The notes: generated by a model from the letters alone, not told the origin. Counted from the first letter of the stretch, positions 1 to 9,256 are shown. The stretch: DNA of 64,000 bases from Paenibacillaceae bacterium (GCA_004134985.1 REGQ01000017.1:57190-121189), one strand, 5' to 3'. Program-made: numbers and translations.

Positions 1-1
1 A

Positions 2-979
2 GTTGAATACTTGCAGATTGGGCGGTTAAGCAAACTGAATTTGGCCGTGCTTTCCCTAAGCGGTTTGACAAATCCGGAGATTGTTCAAGAGCTCATCCAC
101 CGGCTTAATGAGATTCCGGCGGATACAGTTGTCGGAAGCAACGAAATTGAGGAATGGATTACTGACAACCGGGGGACGATGTTCCCGTTGATTGAGTCGA
201 CGGAACGGCCGGACAGAGTAATCGGGGCGCTGCAGGATGGCCGGGTCGCTCTGATGATACAAGGCACGCCCTTTGTTTCAATGCTTCCGTTTACCTTCCT
301 TCAGGCGTTCCAAGTGAGCGAAGACTACAACTGGAATTATTACATCGGTTCCCTGATTCGGCTGCTTCGCCTGCTGAGCGGGTTTCTCGGCCTGTTCCTT
401 CCCGCTTTCTACGTCGCTACCGTCACCTTTCATCACGAGCTGCTGCCCACGCCGCTGCTGCAGAGCATTGCCTCGGCCAAGGAGCCGGTACCGTTCCCGG
501 CAGTGATGGAAAGCTTTACGATGATGATTGCCTTCGAGATTATGCGGGAAGCCGGCGTTCGCATGCCACGGCAAATCGGGCAGGCCGTCAGTATTGTCGG
601 CGCGCTTATACTCGGGCAGGCTGCCGTTCAGGCGGGAATTGTGTCGCCGATCATGGTCATTGTCGCCGCGCTGACCGGAATATGCACCTTCACCCTTCCA
701 CCGACAACCGTCAACTACGTCATACGGATCTTGCAATTTGTGATGACGCTGCTTGCCTCCATGCTTGGTTATGTCGGAATCATGATCGGAATGATTATGC
801 TGATGACGCATATGGCATCGCTCCGCTCCTTCGGCGTTCCCTATCTAAGCCCGGCCGCCCCATTCGATCTGAACGGGCTGACGGATGTTGTTGTGAGGAG
901 ACCGCATACCTACAACAATAAGGTACCTCGGATGTTCCGGCCATTAAAGCAATTCCGCTTTCGGAGCAAACGGGGATGA
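2..979 (+). CDS. GerA-family spore germinant receptor subunit A (5' end outside window)
   Basis: The reading frame is open from base 2, so the true start lies upstream; the TTG at 11 is internal. About 326 residues are visible, whereas family members usually have about 450-530. The visible part holds the end of the soluble N-terminal domain (including LSLSGLTNPEIVQEL) and then the integral membrane domain, with hydrophobic segments around LLRLLSGFLGLFLPAFYV, VGALILGQAAVQAGIV and LLASMLGYVGIMIGMIML, and the typical tail FGVPYLSPAAPFD. GerA proteins sit in the spore inner membrane and, with B and C subunits, sense germinants. The stop overlaps the start of the GerC gene (ATGA), so the two are translationally coupled. 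The B subunit is not downstream and may lie before the window. Family assignment is secure; the germinant is unknown. Confidence 0.93.
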   Translation, partial: VEYLQIGRLSKLNLAVLSLSGLTNPEIVQELIHRLNEIPADTVVGSNEIEEWITDNRGTMFPLIESTERPDRVIGALQDGRVALMIQGTPFVSMLPFTFLQAFQVSEDYNWNYYIGSLIRLLRLLSGFLGLFLPAFYVATVTFHHELLPTPLLQSIASAKEPVPFPAVMESFTMMIAFEIMREAGVRMPRQIGQAVSIVGALILGQAAVQAGIVSPIMVIVAALTGICTFTLPPTTVNYVIRILQFVMTLLASMLGYVGIMIGMIMLMTHMASLRSFGVPYLSPAAPFDLNGLTDVVVRRPHTYNNKVPRMFRPLKQFRFRSKRG

Positions 980-2118
980 AGATAATCAAGAAAACCATCC
1001 TGTTAATTGTTGTAGCAGGTCTTGTCCTGACCATGACAAGCTGCCGGGGAAGCCATGAGCTGAATGAGCTTCATATCGTTCATTCCATTGCCATTGACAA
1101 AGCGCCCAACGAGAAGGTTCTGTTAACCGCCGAAATCGCCAAGCTGACCGCTAGTGGCCAGCAGCCCAAAGGTATGCAGGATCGCACATTCTTTCTGTCG
1201 GCTGAGGGTGACAGTCTGTTTGAAGCAGGCCGACTGATCCGCGCCAAGTCGGACAGGACGCTGCTGTGGGGACACGCTGCAGTCATTTTGATTAGCCAGG
1301 CTGTCGCCAAACAAGGCATTGAAGATCAAATCAAATCCATCAGACGGTTAAGACAATTCCGCAACTCCACCCAAATCTATATTTCTGAAGATGATGCTTA
1401 CAAAACCTTGCAGCTGCCAACCCCGATGGCCAGCATTAATTCACAGGTATTGCGAGGACTTACAGAGGGCGGCGTCAGTACGGCGCTGACACAGAAAGTG
1501 ATGCTGATTGATGTGTATTCAGAACTGGTGAACCGTTACCGCGACTTGAGCATTCCCTCCATTCGGATTATCAAGGACAGGGAGCAGAATGAACGCAAGC
1601 TGCTCCAATCAAGCGGCCTGTATATCTTTCGGGGAGACAAGCTTGCCGGCCTGATGGGCCCTACCGAAACAATGGGTTATCTGCGCTCCTTTAACAAAAT
1701 GGTGGGTACAACCGAAACACTGCCCTGCGGCGCCGGCAAGACGATGACCTTTGAAAATATAAACAACCGCAGCAACATTCAAATCAAGCTGGATGAGCAA
1801 ATGAAGCCGTCTGTCCGGATTGACGTCTATGCGAGCTTGAATTTGAACAGCACACAGTGCGACGAAGTGACCATTACGCCCAAAGTGATCGCTGACTGGG
1901 AAAATAAGCTCAACGAAGATATTCGCGCTGAAATCAACCAATTCATCCGCTTTTCTAAAAAGCATAAAAGTGATCTGCTCGGAATCGGGGAAAAAATCCA
2001 TCGCAAATTCCCGAAACAGTGGAGCAGAATGAAAGAAGAATGGCGGGATACGTATTCATCCACCTCTTTCACCGTTGACGTTGAAACTAGAATCGACCAT
2101 ACCAACTTTATCTTTTAG
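976..2118 (+). CDS. Ger(x)C family germination lipoprotein
   Basis: This 380-residue protein begins with a lipoprotein signal peptide: KIIKK, a hydrophobic stretch, then the lipobox LTMTSC with Cys at about residue 23. The following HELNELHIVHSIAIDKA is the characteristic start of the Ger(x)C family. The C-terminal half (about residues 200-370) is the GerAC-like C-terminal domain. GerC subunits are lipid-anchored on the outer face of the spore inner membrane and complete the germinant receptor. The ATG overlaps the end of the preceding GerA gene by 4 nt, so this is the distal gene of the operon. Length is normal for the family. No B subunit follows within this window. Confidence 0.93.
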   Translation: MKIIKKTILLIVVAGLVLTMTSCRGSHELNELHIVHSIAIDKAPNEKVLLTAEIAKLTASGQQPKGMQDRTFFLSAEGDSLFEAGRLIRAKSDRTLLWGHAAVILISQAVAKQGIEDQIKSIRRLRQFRNSTQIYISEDDAYKTLQLPTPMASINSQVLRGLTEGGVSTALTQKVMLIDVYSELVNRYRDLSIPSIRIIKDREQNERKLLQSSGLYIFRGDKLAGLMGPTETMGYLRSFNKMVGTTETLPCGAGKTMTFENINNRSNIQIKLDEQMKPSVRIDVYASLNLNSTQCDEVTITPKVIADWENKLNEDIRAEINQFIRFSKKHKSDLLGIGEKIHRKFPKQWSRMKEEWRDTYSSTSFTVDVETRIDHTNFIF

Positions 2119-2151
2119 CGGTCATCAAATGCGCCAATATGCTCCTCCTTC

Positions 2152-2209
2152 GAGACAATCAGTCCTTGGCTCGCGTGCCTGTTGAACACTTTTCAGGTAG
2201 GATTGTCTC
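2152..2209. terminator. Possible hairpin after the germination operon
   Basis: GAGACAATC at 2152-2160 is matched by GATTGTCTC at 2201-2209, giving a 9-bp stem with a long loop. It lies between the gerC stop (2118) and the next start (2262). There is no clean T-run, so a terminator role is only a guess. Confidence 0.3.
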
Positions 2210-2261
2210 CCTCGTTATGTTAAAATTTGGGTGACAACCATTCCAGACGCTGGAGGACAAC

Positions 2262-3206
2262 ATGAACCATCTAAGCCGAATTTTGAAATCCCATTATAAT
2301 ATTGATTCTGCAGCGATTGTACCGCAGCAGGGCGGCTGGGCAGCGCTGGCCTATAAAGTGACTGATTCCAGCCAGCATTACTTTCTGAAAGTGTATGAAA
2401 AAGACAGGTCGTCCACCTCCAAATGGACGGCCCTGATCGATCATTACGTGCCGATTATAGTCTGGCTTGGCAATAATAGCGGTTTGCAGGGCAAGCTGCC
2501 GCAACCCTTGCCAACAATCAGTGGCGCGTACAAATGCGAAGACGATGACGGCATTTATCTTCTGTACCGTTATATTGACGGGCAGACGATTGGCAATCAG
2601 CAACTGAACATGACGCAGGTTCGCCAGCTCGCTGGAATTATTGCCGAGTTGCACGGCTATGGAGCAAACCTGCCGCTGAACACTGCGGCGATCAGGGAAG
2701 ACTTTGAGGTGTCGTTTTTGCAGCCGCTAAGCCGCGCATTGGATGAGGACAACGCTGACATTCCTCAAGCGTTACAAGAAATGATTCGTCCTTGGCTCAA
2801 GCAGCTGCGGAAGTTGACCGCAACCGTGGACACGCTCGCTGCCCAACTGAAGCACGCCAAATTAAACATATCGCTGTGCCATACAGACATCCACAATTGG
2901 AACCTTATGCAGTCTGGACAGCAGTTGATGCTGATTGATTGGGAAGGGCTTAAACTGGCGCCTGTTGAAGCGGATATGATGTCCCTCGTAGACAAGCCTT
3001 ATTATGATGATTTTATCGGTGTCTACCAAAGCATCCGTCCGGAGTTTGCCATCCATTCCGAAGCTTTGCAGTTCTATCGTGCCAGACGCAAACTGGAGGA
3101 TATATGGGAATTCATGGAGCAGTTGCTCTACGATAAGCAGGATGATCAGGCGAGGATGAAAACGCTGAACAGTTTGCGGAGTGAACTGCAGAGCATTTCC
3201 TTTTAA
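2262..3206 (+). CDS. Aminoglycoside phosphotransferase (APH) family kinase, CotS/spectinomycin-kinase-like
   Basis: A 314-residue protein with the APH/choline-kinase fold. The catalytic loop is CHTDIHNWNLM (HxDxxxxN) at about residues 206-216. It is followed by the metal-binding LIDWEGLKLAP with Asp at about residue 226. The N-terminal lobe contains GGWAALAYKV and a Lys in HYFLKVYEK. ATG 2262 is preceded by GGAGG with 5-nt spacing. It stands alone on the plus strand; the next block is repeats. Members of this fold phosphorylate aminoglycosides, homoserine, choline or spore-coat sugars, and the true substrate cannot be told from sequence. A drug-resistance function is possible but unproven. 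Confidence 0.8.
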   Translation: MNHLSRILKSHYNIDSAAIVPQQGGWAALAYKVTDSSQHYFLKVYEKDRSSTSKWTALIDHYVPIIVWLGNNSGLQGKLPQPLPTISGAYKCEDDDGIYLLYRYIDGQTIGNQQLNMTQVRQLAGIIAELHGYGANLPLNTAAIREDFEVSFLQPLSRALDEDNADIPQALQEMIRPWLKQLRKLTATVDTLAAQLKHAKLNISLCHTDIHNWNLMQSGQQLMLIDWEGLKLAPVEADMMSLVDKPYYDDFIGVYQSIRPEFAIHSEALQFYRARRKLEDIWEFMEQLLYDKQDDQARMKTLNSLRSELQSISF

Positions 3207-3250
3207 TCTGCACGTCGTTGTTCGAACGTAGAAGCAAGAAGAAGCCAGCG

Positions 3251-3375
3251 GAGGGCGATGCCAGGAGCGACCGCTGAGGGCGATGCCAGGAGCGACCGCT
3301 GAGAGCGATGCCAGGAGCGACCGCTGAGGGCGATGCCAGGAGCGACCGCTGAGGGCGATGCCAGGAGCGACCGCT
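3251..3375. repeat. Five perfect-length 25-bp tandem repeats
   Basis: The 25-nt unit (begins GAGGGCGATG, ends GCGACCGCT) occurs five times head to tail from 3251, with copies at 3251, 3276, 3301, 3326 and 3351. Only copy 3 differs visibly (GAGAGCGATG). The block lies between two kinase genes. The unit length is not a multiple of three, so it is unlikely to be coding. Confidence 0.9.
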
Positions 3376-3431
3376 GAGCTCTCGGCTCGGGACGCAAGTT
3401 CGTCGCGGCGTCGCTCGCGAGTCGCGGAGGA

Positions 3432-3592
3432 GTTCAGCCCTTCGGGGCAGCGTAGGAGCGCAGCTCTACCGGGACGCGAGGGAGCGCAGCCTTCGGGGCG
3501 CGAGGGAGCGCAGACTTCGGGGCGCGAGGGAGCGCAGCTCTACGGGGCGCGGAGGAGCGCAGCTCTATCGGGGCGCGGAGGAGACTCGCGGT
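3432..3592. repeat. Degenerate ~24-bp GC-rich tandem repeats
   Basis: A second array of about five to six degenerate units built on CGGGGCGCGAGGGAGCGCAG follows the 25-bp array. Some copies carry an extra base or GGAGGAGC instead of GAGGGAGC. All reading frames through it give low-complexity Arg/Ala/Ser/Gly/Pro translations, so I read it as non-coding. Confidence 0.8.
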
Positions 3593-3618
3593 AGCAGTGT
3601 GAGGGGGCATAGCGGGCA

Positions 3619-3695
3619 GAAATCCTGCAAAAGTGCAGGATTTGGGGGCTGATTTGGACAATATGACGATGAATCCTGCAAAAGTGCAGGATTTT
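3619..3695. repeat. Two copies of a short palindromic intergenic repeat
   Basis: The sequence AATCCTGCA-AAAG-TGCAGGATT occurs at 3621-3642 and again at 3672-3693: a perfect 9-bp stem with a 4-nt loop in both. Degenerate relatives (CCTGCACATTTGCATTATT) appear near 3786. Such stem-loops are a dispersed family in Paenibacillus-like genomes; their role is unknown. Confidence 0.8.
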
Positions 3696-4200
3696 CTCAT
3701 ATATTAGTCCAATTCAAGATTTATTTATAAAAACTACTGCACAATCGCATCATTTTTCCCCAATGTCCTGTATGCGCGCGCCAATTCCTGCACATTTGCA
3801 TTATTTCCATCGTAGCACCACCAATCCTACCTGAAGCTCAGCACATAGTAGCATTTTTAGGTCGCTTGTCCATGATATCCGGCTTGTAGCGGAGAAGGCG
3901 TATTTGAGAGGCACATCAGATCAAAGTCTTTCTCAATTGTGATGTAAAATACAAGGTTGGTAATGCTTCGAATGGTCTTGTTTGCCTGAAGCAATCGGGT
4001 TCCAAAATCCGTCTACCTGTCAGGCACACAGTGTACATTTTGGTACAAAGTCGGTTTGGGACTCACCCAGCATGACAACACCCGCTGCCGCATGTTAAGA
4101 TCTTTAACAAAAGCTACAGCAAGGCCAAACTCTGCTTGCAGGGACATCTTGCAATGCTTGAGAAGCACAAGGCATTCCAACGTTCTGGAGGTATAGGAAA
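3696..4200. other. Intergenic region without a recognisable gene
   Basis: AT-rich sequence between the repeat cluster and the next kinase gene. Apart from a degenerate copy of the CCTGCA/TGCA palindrome near 3786 and the GGAGG ribosome binding site just before 4201, I see no gene. Open frames here on the minus strand overlap the real plus-strand kinase gene and show no family resemblance. Confidence 0.6.
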
Positions 4201-4932
4201 ATGAAACGAACGGAAATCCACTTTGACATAGACACCGTACCAACTGCTTTTCGTCCCTATTTTGAAAATGCAATGATCTATGACAGCAGTTGTTCCGAGA
4301 ATGCTAGGACACTGTATATCAGCGGAGCGAATAAGCTGTTTCTTAAAATCAGCAAGCAGCAAACGCTTCAGCGGGAAGCCGACATGACCGCATTCCTTCA
4401 CCGCCTTCATGCTGCTCCGAAAGTGGTTGCATATGAATCCGACGGGGAGCATGATTATTTGCTGCTGGAAGCAGCGGAAGGCGAAGATGGAACAGCGCCA
4501 ATGCATCTTGGCAAGCCCGCTCAACTAGCGGCCGCATTCGGCGAATATTTGCAAATGCTGCACACTCTTCCGACAGATGGCTGCCCCTACTCTGGCCGGA
4601 CCAGGGAAATAGTGAAGGAAGCAGGTATCAGCGAGGCGGCACTCGCCACGTTAAATGAATTGAACTATACTCCTGCTGATCAAGTTATTATACACGGGGA
4701 TTATTGCTTGCCGAACATTATTATGGATAACTTTGTCTTCAAGGGATTTATTGATGTGGGCTTCGGAGGAATTGGTGACAGGCATTATGATCTTTACTGG
4801 GGATTGTGGACGCTGCAATTCAATTTGAAAACCGATCAGTACAACGATATATTTCTGAATGCTTACGGAAGGCATCTCATTCATTCGGATGGTCTGGCAT
4901 ATTATACGAGGCTGGCAGAGTTATCGGACTAA
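4201..4932 (+). CDS. APH(3')-like aminoglycoside phosphotransferase family protein
   Basis: A 243-residue kinase resembling APH(3') enzymes. The catalytic loop IIHGDYCLPNIIMD lies at about residues 162-175 and the metal-binding segment FIDVGFGGIGDRHYDL at about 181-196. Both have the spacing and wording typical of APH(3'), which use ATP to phosphorylate the 3'-hydroxyl of kanamycin-type drugs. The N-lobe Lys is in KLFLKISK with Glu in READM. It is about 20 residues shorter than the usual 264, mostly at the C-terminus, which ends TRLAELSD. The start has GGAGG 9 nt upstream. It is solitary and not on an obvious mobile element, so it may be a chromosomal gene with weak or no resistance activity. 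Confidence 0.82.
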   Translation: MKRTEIHFDIDTVPTAFRPYFENAMIYDSSCSENARTLYISGANKLFLKISKQQTLQREADMTAFLHRLHAAPKVVAYESDGEHDYLLLEAAEGEDGTAPMHLGKPAQLAAAFGEYLQMLHTLPTDGCPYSGRTREIVKEAGISEAALATLNELNYTPADQVIIHGDYCLPNIIMDNFVFKGFIDVGFGGIGDRHYDLYWGLWTLQFNLKTDQYNDIFLNAYGRHLIHSDGLAYYTRLAELSD

Positions 4933-4975
4933 AGGCACTGCAGCGCAGCGGTCTCCACTGCGGAATAAAACAAAG

Positions 4976-5024
4976 GAGAACGACACCTGATTGCCAACAC
5001 ATGGCAAAGGGGCGTTCTCTATTT
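4976..5024. terminator. Rho-independent terminator between convergent genes
   Basis: GAGAACG (4976-4982) pairs with CGTTCTC (5013-5019), with an inner GCCA/TGGC stem and TATTTT following on the plus side. It lies between the kinase gene and the convergent HxlR gene and could serve both. Confidence 0.65.
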
Positions 5025-5357
5025 TCCCGAAGGCACCGGACAATCAATTTGCTGCTGCTCGACATGCCTCTCACCCCATGCGCACATCGCATCCAAGATC
5101 GGCTTGAAAGACCAGCCGTATTCGGTCAGGGAATAGACGACTTTAGGAGGAACCTGATTATAAACTGTCCTCTCCACCATGCCGTCCCCTTCCAACTCGC
5201 GGAGCTGCTGGGTTAGCATTTTCTGAGTAATGTCCGGAATCAGCTTCTTCAACTCGCTCGTCCGCTTGTCACCTTTGTCCAGATGGCATAAAATGACGAC
5301 TTTCCACTTGCCTCCGATGACATCCAATGTCGCTTCTACCGGAATGTTGTATGCCAT
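5019..5357 (-). CDS. HxlR family transcriptional regulator
   Basis: A 112-residue winged-helix protein of the HxlR type. The family signature is clear: [17 protein letters not shown] at residues 10-26, [21 protein letters not shown] forming the recognition helix region, then [24 protein letters not shown]. Unlike many HxlR proteins there is no N-terminal redox Cys; the only Cys residues are mid-helix and C-terminal. ATG 5357 is preceded by GGAGGGG. It is followed, further along the minus strand, by no gene; the ABC exporter genes lie upstream in the same orientation. It may regulate them, but this is inference from proximity only. Confidence 0.9.
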   Translation of the reverse strand: MAYNIPVEATLDVIGGKWKVVILCHLDKGDKRTSELKKLIPDITQKMLTQQLRELEGDGMVERTVYNQVPPKVVYSLTEYGWSFKPILDAMCAWGERHVEQQQIDCPVPSGK

Positions 5358-5499
5358 ACGACACTTCCCCTCCTTCTTCGCCTTATACTACCATTACGGC
5401 TGTGGAGAGTGCAAGATCCTGGCAGAAGGCTGCCTGATTATGGCTGAAACCCATCGCAGTTCCTTCATGATTTGACTTCAATTCATATCTGCTTTTCAT

Positions 5500-7356
5500 T
5501 CACGTCTGCTCCTCCACTTCATACCTGCCTTTCATTACCCGCTGCGCATCCACTTCATGCCTGCTTTTCTCCAGCTCGCACATCTTCCTATACAATCCTT
5601 CCCTGCCAGTCAACTGATCATGTGTGCCTTCATCCACAATCGCGCCCGCAGTCATGACGATAATTCTGTCCGCCAATTTCTGAGCCAATGTCAACTGATG
5701 GGTGATGATGATCGCCGTCTTATCTGCAAGCCATGCCTCCATCGCTCCCAGCACCCGCTGCGCTGTGTCTCCATCCAGCGCGGATGTCGGTTCGTCTAGA
5801 ATAATCACTTCGGCTTCCCTGACGAACATTCGCGCCAAGCCAAGCCGCTGCTGCTGACCACCAGAGAAACGACCGCCCCGCTCCCCAATTTCAGTATCAT
5901 ACTGCTCCGGCAGCTTCGCGATGTAATTGGCAATTTGCGCCTGCTCCGCTGCCTTCCTGATCCATTCATCGAAAGCGTCACAGCTGGCCAGCCGAATATT
6001 CTCCTTCACTGTGTCAGCGAACAGGTAAGGAAATTGCGTCAGGTACATCAAGCGCTGCTCGTTCCCTTCCGCCAGCTCGGCAGCCCGCTCCCCGTTAATC
6101 GTTATAGTGCCCGCAGTCGGCTGGATCAAGCCGCTGCACAGGTCGGCCAAGGTCGATTTCCCTGCACCGCTCGGTCCGACGACAACGACTGTCTCGCCTT
6201 GCTTCAAGGTAAGGTTCAAGCCTGCAATTACAGCAGTACCTGCTTCAGGCGGCTGGTAAAATACATTTTCACACGTAATCACATTATTCTCCGAACCAAC
6301 TCCCGGGCGGAGCTTATCCTTGTTAGAGGTTCTATGTTCATCAGGTAAAACATGGTTTTCCGTCTGGCGCGGCGATGCTTTCTTAAAAGTCAGCAGTTCA
6401 TAAATGCGCTGGAATGCGCCGCTGCCTTCATAAAGGCGGTTCCATTGACTGGACAAGCCAACGACCGGCCAAATAACCAGTTCGAACAGCAGGCTGAAGG
6501 TGACGATTGTGCCTGGGGTGAGCGAACCTTTAACAGCAGCCAGGCCAATGAACAGCAGCGCGCAAATATGCAACAAATAAAACAGGTTTTCTGAAACGCT
6601 GCCGCTTAATCCGCGTGCCATATCCAGTTTTCGCTGCAATTTGTTTAACTCCTTGCGCTTGTTGGCGATTTTGGCGATCAGCATGTCGGCCAAAGCATAG
6701 GTTTTCACCAGCGGCATCCCTTGCAGCAACTGCTGTGTCATCCCTCTGACCTCACTTTCGCAAGGCTGAATCTGTGCAGAGAGACGGCTTATCCGGCGAT
6801 CGAACAATCTCCCGACTGCCAGCAGCACCGGGGCGCCGACAAGCGCGAACAAGGCAAGCACGACATCAATGTACAGCAAATAAACAAATGATGACAGAAT
6901 GATAATAGCGACCGTCACAAACTCGATCGAAGCATCGACAAGATCGGCACCATGTTTGGTGTCGTCCTTCATGCGGGTCATCAGATCACCACTGTGGAAC
7001 TTGCTCGCCTGTTCATACGGCATTTCATTCACTGCTGTGAACAAGTCGCCGGACAAATCCCGGTAAACAAGACCCAGCAGCAATCGAATCAAAAACTTAT
7101 GCACAATCAGCACCAAAATTGCGGTCACCAGTAGAAAGGCTGCCCATTTAGTGAAGTAAAACAGCTCGGAGACTGTGCCCTCGAATACTGTATCGATAAA
7201 AAAGCCTTGCATGCTGGCAATCCCGATATCAAAAAGAACATCCACAGCGATTAGAAATGGAAAAACAAGCAGCAGAACACGGTACTTTTTTACATATTGA
7301 AAAATAAATGAAAGCTGGCGTTGCAATGTATGATTTGAAGCGGTCTCATGATTCAC
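5500..7356 (-). CDS. ABC exporter subunit (membrane + ATPase), second half of a heterodimer
   Basis: A 618-residue type I ABC exporter half-transporter. Six membrane helices span about residues 20-310 (first VLLLVFPFLIAVDVLFDIGI). They are followed by an ATPase with Walker A VVVGPSGAGKSTLADL at about 395, signature FSGGQQQRLGLARM, and Walker B EVIILDEPTSALDG followed by the catalytic Glu. An unusual low-complexity linker (PRQTENHVLPDEHRTSNKDK) sits between domains. The ATG overlaps the stop of the preceding half-transporter gene by 4 nt, indicating a heterodimeric exporter. The family exports drugs, lipids or peptides; no substrate can be assigned. Confidence 0.92.
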   Translation of the reverse strand: MNHETASNHTLQRQLSFIFQYVKKYRVLLLVFPFLIAVDVLFDIGIASMQGFFIDTVFEGTVSELFYFTKWAAFLLVTAILVLIVHKFLIRLLLGLVYRDLSGDLFTAVNEMPYEQASKFHSGDLMTRMKDDTKHGADLVDASIEFVTVAIIILSSFVYLLYIDVVLALFALVGAPVLLAVGRLFDRRISRLSAQIQPCESEVRGMTQQLLQGMPLVKTYALADMLIAKIANKRKELNKLQRKLDMARGLSGSVSENLFYLLHICALLFIGLAAVKGSLTPGTIVTFSLLFELVIWPVVGLSSQWNRLYEGSGAFQRIYELLTFKKASPRQTENHVLPDEHRTSNKDKLRPGVGSENNVITCENVFYQPPEAGTAVIAGLNLTLKQGETVVVVGPSGAGKSTLADLCSGLIQPTAGTITINGERAAELAEGNEQRLMYLTQFPYLFADTVKENIRLASCDAFDEWIRKAAEQAQIANYIAKLPEQYDTEIGERGGRFSGGQQQRLGLARMFVREAEVIILDEPTSALDGDTAQRVLGAMEAWLADKTAIIITHQLTLAQKLADRIIVMTAGAIVDEGTHDQLTGREGLYRKMCELEKSRHEVDAQRVMKGRYEVEEQT

Positions 7357-9152
7357 GCGGATTCTTCCTTTTCTCGTTCTTGATTTATTAACATTGTGTA
7401 GTACTTCCCCTGGAGCTGCATCAAACTTTCGTGCGTGCCTGCTTCACAAACTGTTCCCTGATCGACAAAAACGATAAGATCCGCCTTGTGGACAAGCGAT
7501 AGCTTGTGTGTAATTAAAATGGTTGTTTTGTCTTTCCTTAACGTATGAAGTCCATGCATAAATTTCGCTTCGCTGATCGGATCCAGCGCTGATGTAGGTT
7601 CATCAAGCAGCATCACGGCCGGATTTCGCAGGAATGCTCTGGCCAGCGCAATACGCTGCCGTTCGCCCCCGGACAGCTGATGTCCCGCCTCACCGATCAT
7701 CGTATGATACGAATGCGGAAGCTTTACAATCCATTCGTGAATGTCGGCTTGTTGTGCCGCGTACACGATTTCATCCTCTGCTGCATCAAGGTTGCCTAGT
7801 AAAATATTTTCACGAATCGTGCCTGTGAATACCTGGCTTTCCTGAGGGACATAAGCCGTGTGCGCCCGCCATGATGCAAGATCAAGACGAGATAATGGTA
7901 CGCCATTGCACATCACGCTGCCGGATTCAAGCTCGTACAGCCGGGCCACCAGTTTTAAAATCGTCGATTTCCCTGAACCGCTTGGCCCGACAATTGCCGT
8001 CAGTTCACCGCCTCGGGCGGTCAAGGAGAAGTTATTCAACACAGGCCGATCCGCAGCATACGAATAATTAAGTTGCGTCATTTGAATGGAAACAGACCGA
8101 TTATTTTCATTGAAATGGATTTGGTTCAATAGACTTGTCTCGTTCATAGCGCTTGAACCGCTCCTCCCCAGCGGCTCATCCTCCAAGCTTTGAATGGCAA
8201 AGAAACGCTGTGCGTGAGAGATGGAAGCGATCAACTCGTTCCAAATACCAGATATCGATTGGATGGGCCCTGTCAGCTTGTTGCTGGCAACCAGAAATGC
8301 GGCAAGTCCTCCTACATCCAGTTCGCCCCGCATGATCTGGTACCCTCCGAAACCTAAGATAAACAGCATACCGCCGAACATGAGCGTCCGATTCGCATAA
8401 TCAACTAAGCCGTCATAACCGGCAATAACCAAATCGCGTTTCATTAATCGATGGAGCATCTTGTTATACTTGCCGGAGAACAGCGACCGCAGTGAAAGGG
8501 AGCGAATGCTGTGTGCCCCTTGGATAGCATCCTGCAGCACAATGTCCTTGCGCGCAGTTGTGTCATTGCGTTCATCATAATTCCTTCTGAGTCGTCCGCT
8601 CAGTGGATACGTCAGCAGCGGGAACGCCACAGTGAAGACGATCATCCCGAGCGTAAGCGGCAGGTTAAGCCAGCTGAAATAAGCAAATGCCACGGCCATT
8701 TGGAATAAATTAGTGAAGAACAAAACGAGCTTCTCATTAAGCCCCTTCTGCGTTTCCGATACTGAATCAGTCACACGGGCGGACAAGTCTGCACTATGAA
8801 AGCTTTCTAACTGCGACAGCTTTTTCGAAACAACCGTGTGCAGCATACGCAATTGCAAATCGCTTGTCGATTTGTTGTGAAAGGTAGCCTGCAGCCACAC
8901 AACCGCAAGATTGTTCAAGCTTCCGGCAGCAATTGCTGCAAGACCTATAGCGAATCCGCTATAGATCATGTCCGTCGCCATATCCGCGGCTCCGCTTACG
9001 ATGCGCCGTACCGACTCCATAATTCCCAGCCCGATGACCGTGGAAAGCAGCGAAGCGGCAATAATAAGCGCGTACCAGGCCAAATACGGTTTGGATAAGG
9101 TCAGCAGCCGTACAAAAGTTCTGAAAGTTGAATAAGATGTAGACGCATTCAT
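7353..9152 (-). CDS. ABC exporter subunit (membrane + ATPase), first half of a heterodimer
   Basis: A 599-residue half-transporter: membrane domain at about residues 18-320 and ATPase domain at about 360-590. It has Walker A AIVGPSGSGKSTILKL, Q-loop AYVPQESQVF, signature LSGGERQRIALAR and Walker B VMLLDEPTSALDP. The last motif carries Asp after Glu-Pro-Thr-Ser-Ala-Leu and keeps the catalytic Glu. It is the first gene of a two-gene operon and overlaps the next gene. The start is preceded by a weak AAGGGGA site. It is divergent from an AraC-GyrI regulator gene across about 100 nt, so that regulator is a plausible controller. Confidence 0.92.
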   Translation of the reverse strand: MNASTSYSTFRTFVRLLTLSKPYLAWYALIIAASLLSTVIGLGIMESVRRIVSGAADMATDMIYSGFAIGLAAIAAGSLNNLAVVWLQATFHNKSTSDLQLRMLHTVVSKKLSQLESFHSADLSARVTDSVSETQKGLNEKLVLFFTNLFQMAVAFAYFSWLNLPLTLGMIVFTVAFPLLTYPLSGRLRRNYDERNDTTARKDIVLQDAIQGAHSIRSLSLRSLFSGKYNKMLHRLMKRDLVIAGYDGLVDYANRTLMFGGMLFILGFGGYQIMRGELDVGGLAAFLVASNKLTGPIQSISGIWNELIASISHAQRFFAIQSLEDEPLGRSGSSAMNETSLLNQIHFNENNRSVSIQMTQLNYSYAADRPVLNNFSLTARGGELTAIVGPSGSGKSTILKLVARLYELESGSVMCNGVPLSRLDLASWRAHTAYVPQESQVFTGTIRENILLGNLDAAEDEIVYAAQQADIHEWIVKLPHSYHTMIGEAGHQLSGGERQRIALARAFLRNPAVMLLDEPTSALDPISEAKFMHGLHTLRKDKTTILITHKLSLVHKADLIVFVDQGTVCEAGTHESLMQLQGKYYTMLINQEREKEESA

Positions 9153-9256
9153 TGCAAGTATTCCCCTTATTATCGTTAATGTGTTACATTATGACAGATA
9201 AGGACGACTAAAAATTAACCGTTCTTGCTGTTTTGACGACTCAGGAGGGAATACCA

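Noticed and set aside
3251..3375. CRISPR array
   Set aside because: The 25-mers are directly adjacent without unique spacers, and no cas gene is present.
3203..3700. Open frames across the tandem repeats (minus and plus strand)
   Set aside because: They are low-complexity products of 24-25 bp repeats whose unit length is not a multiple of three, and no family resemblance is seen.
7634..8335. Plus-strand frames opposite the ABC exporter
   Set aside because: They are antisense to a gene with intact Walker motifs and lack ribosome binding sites.
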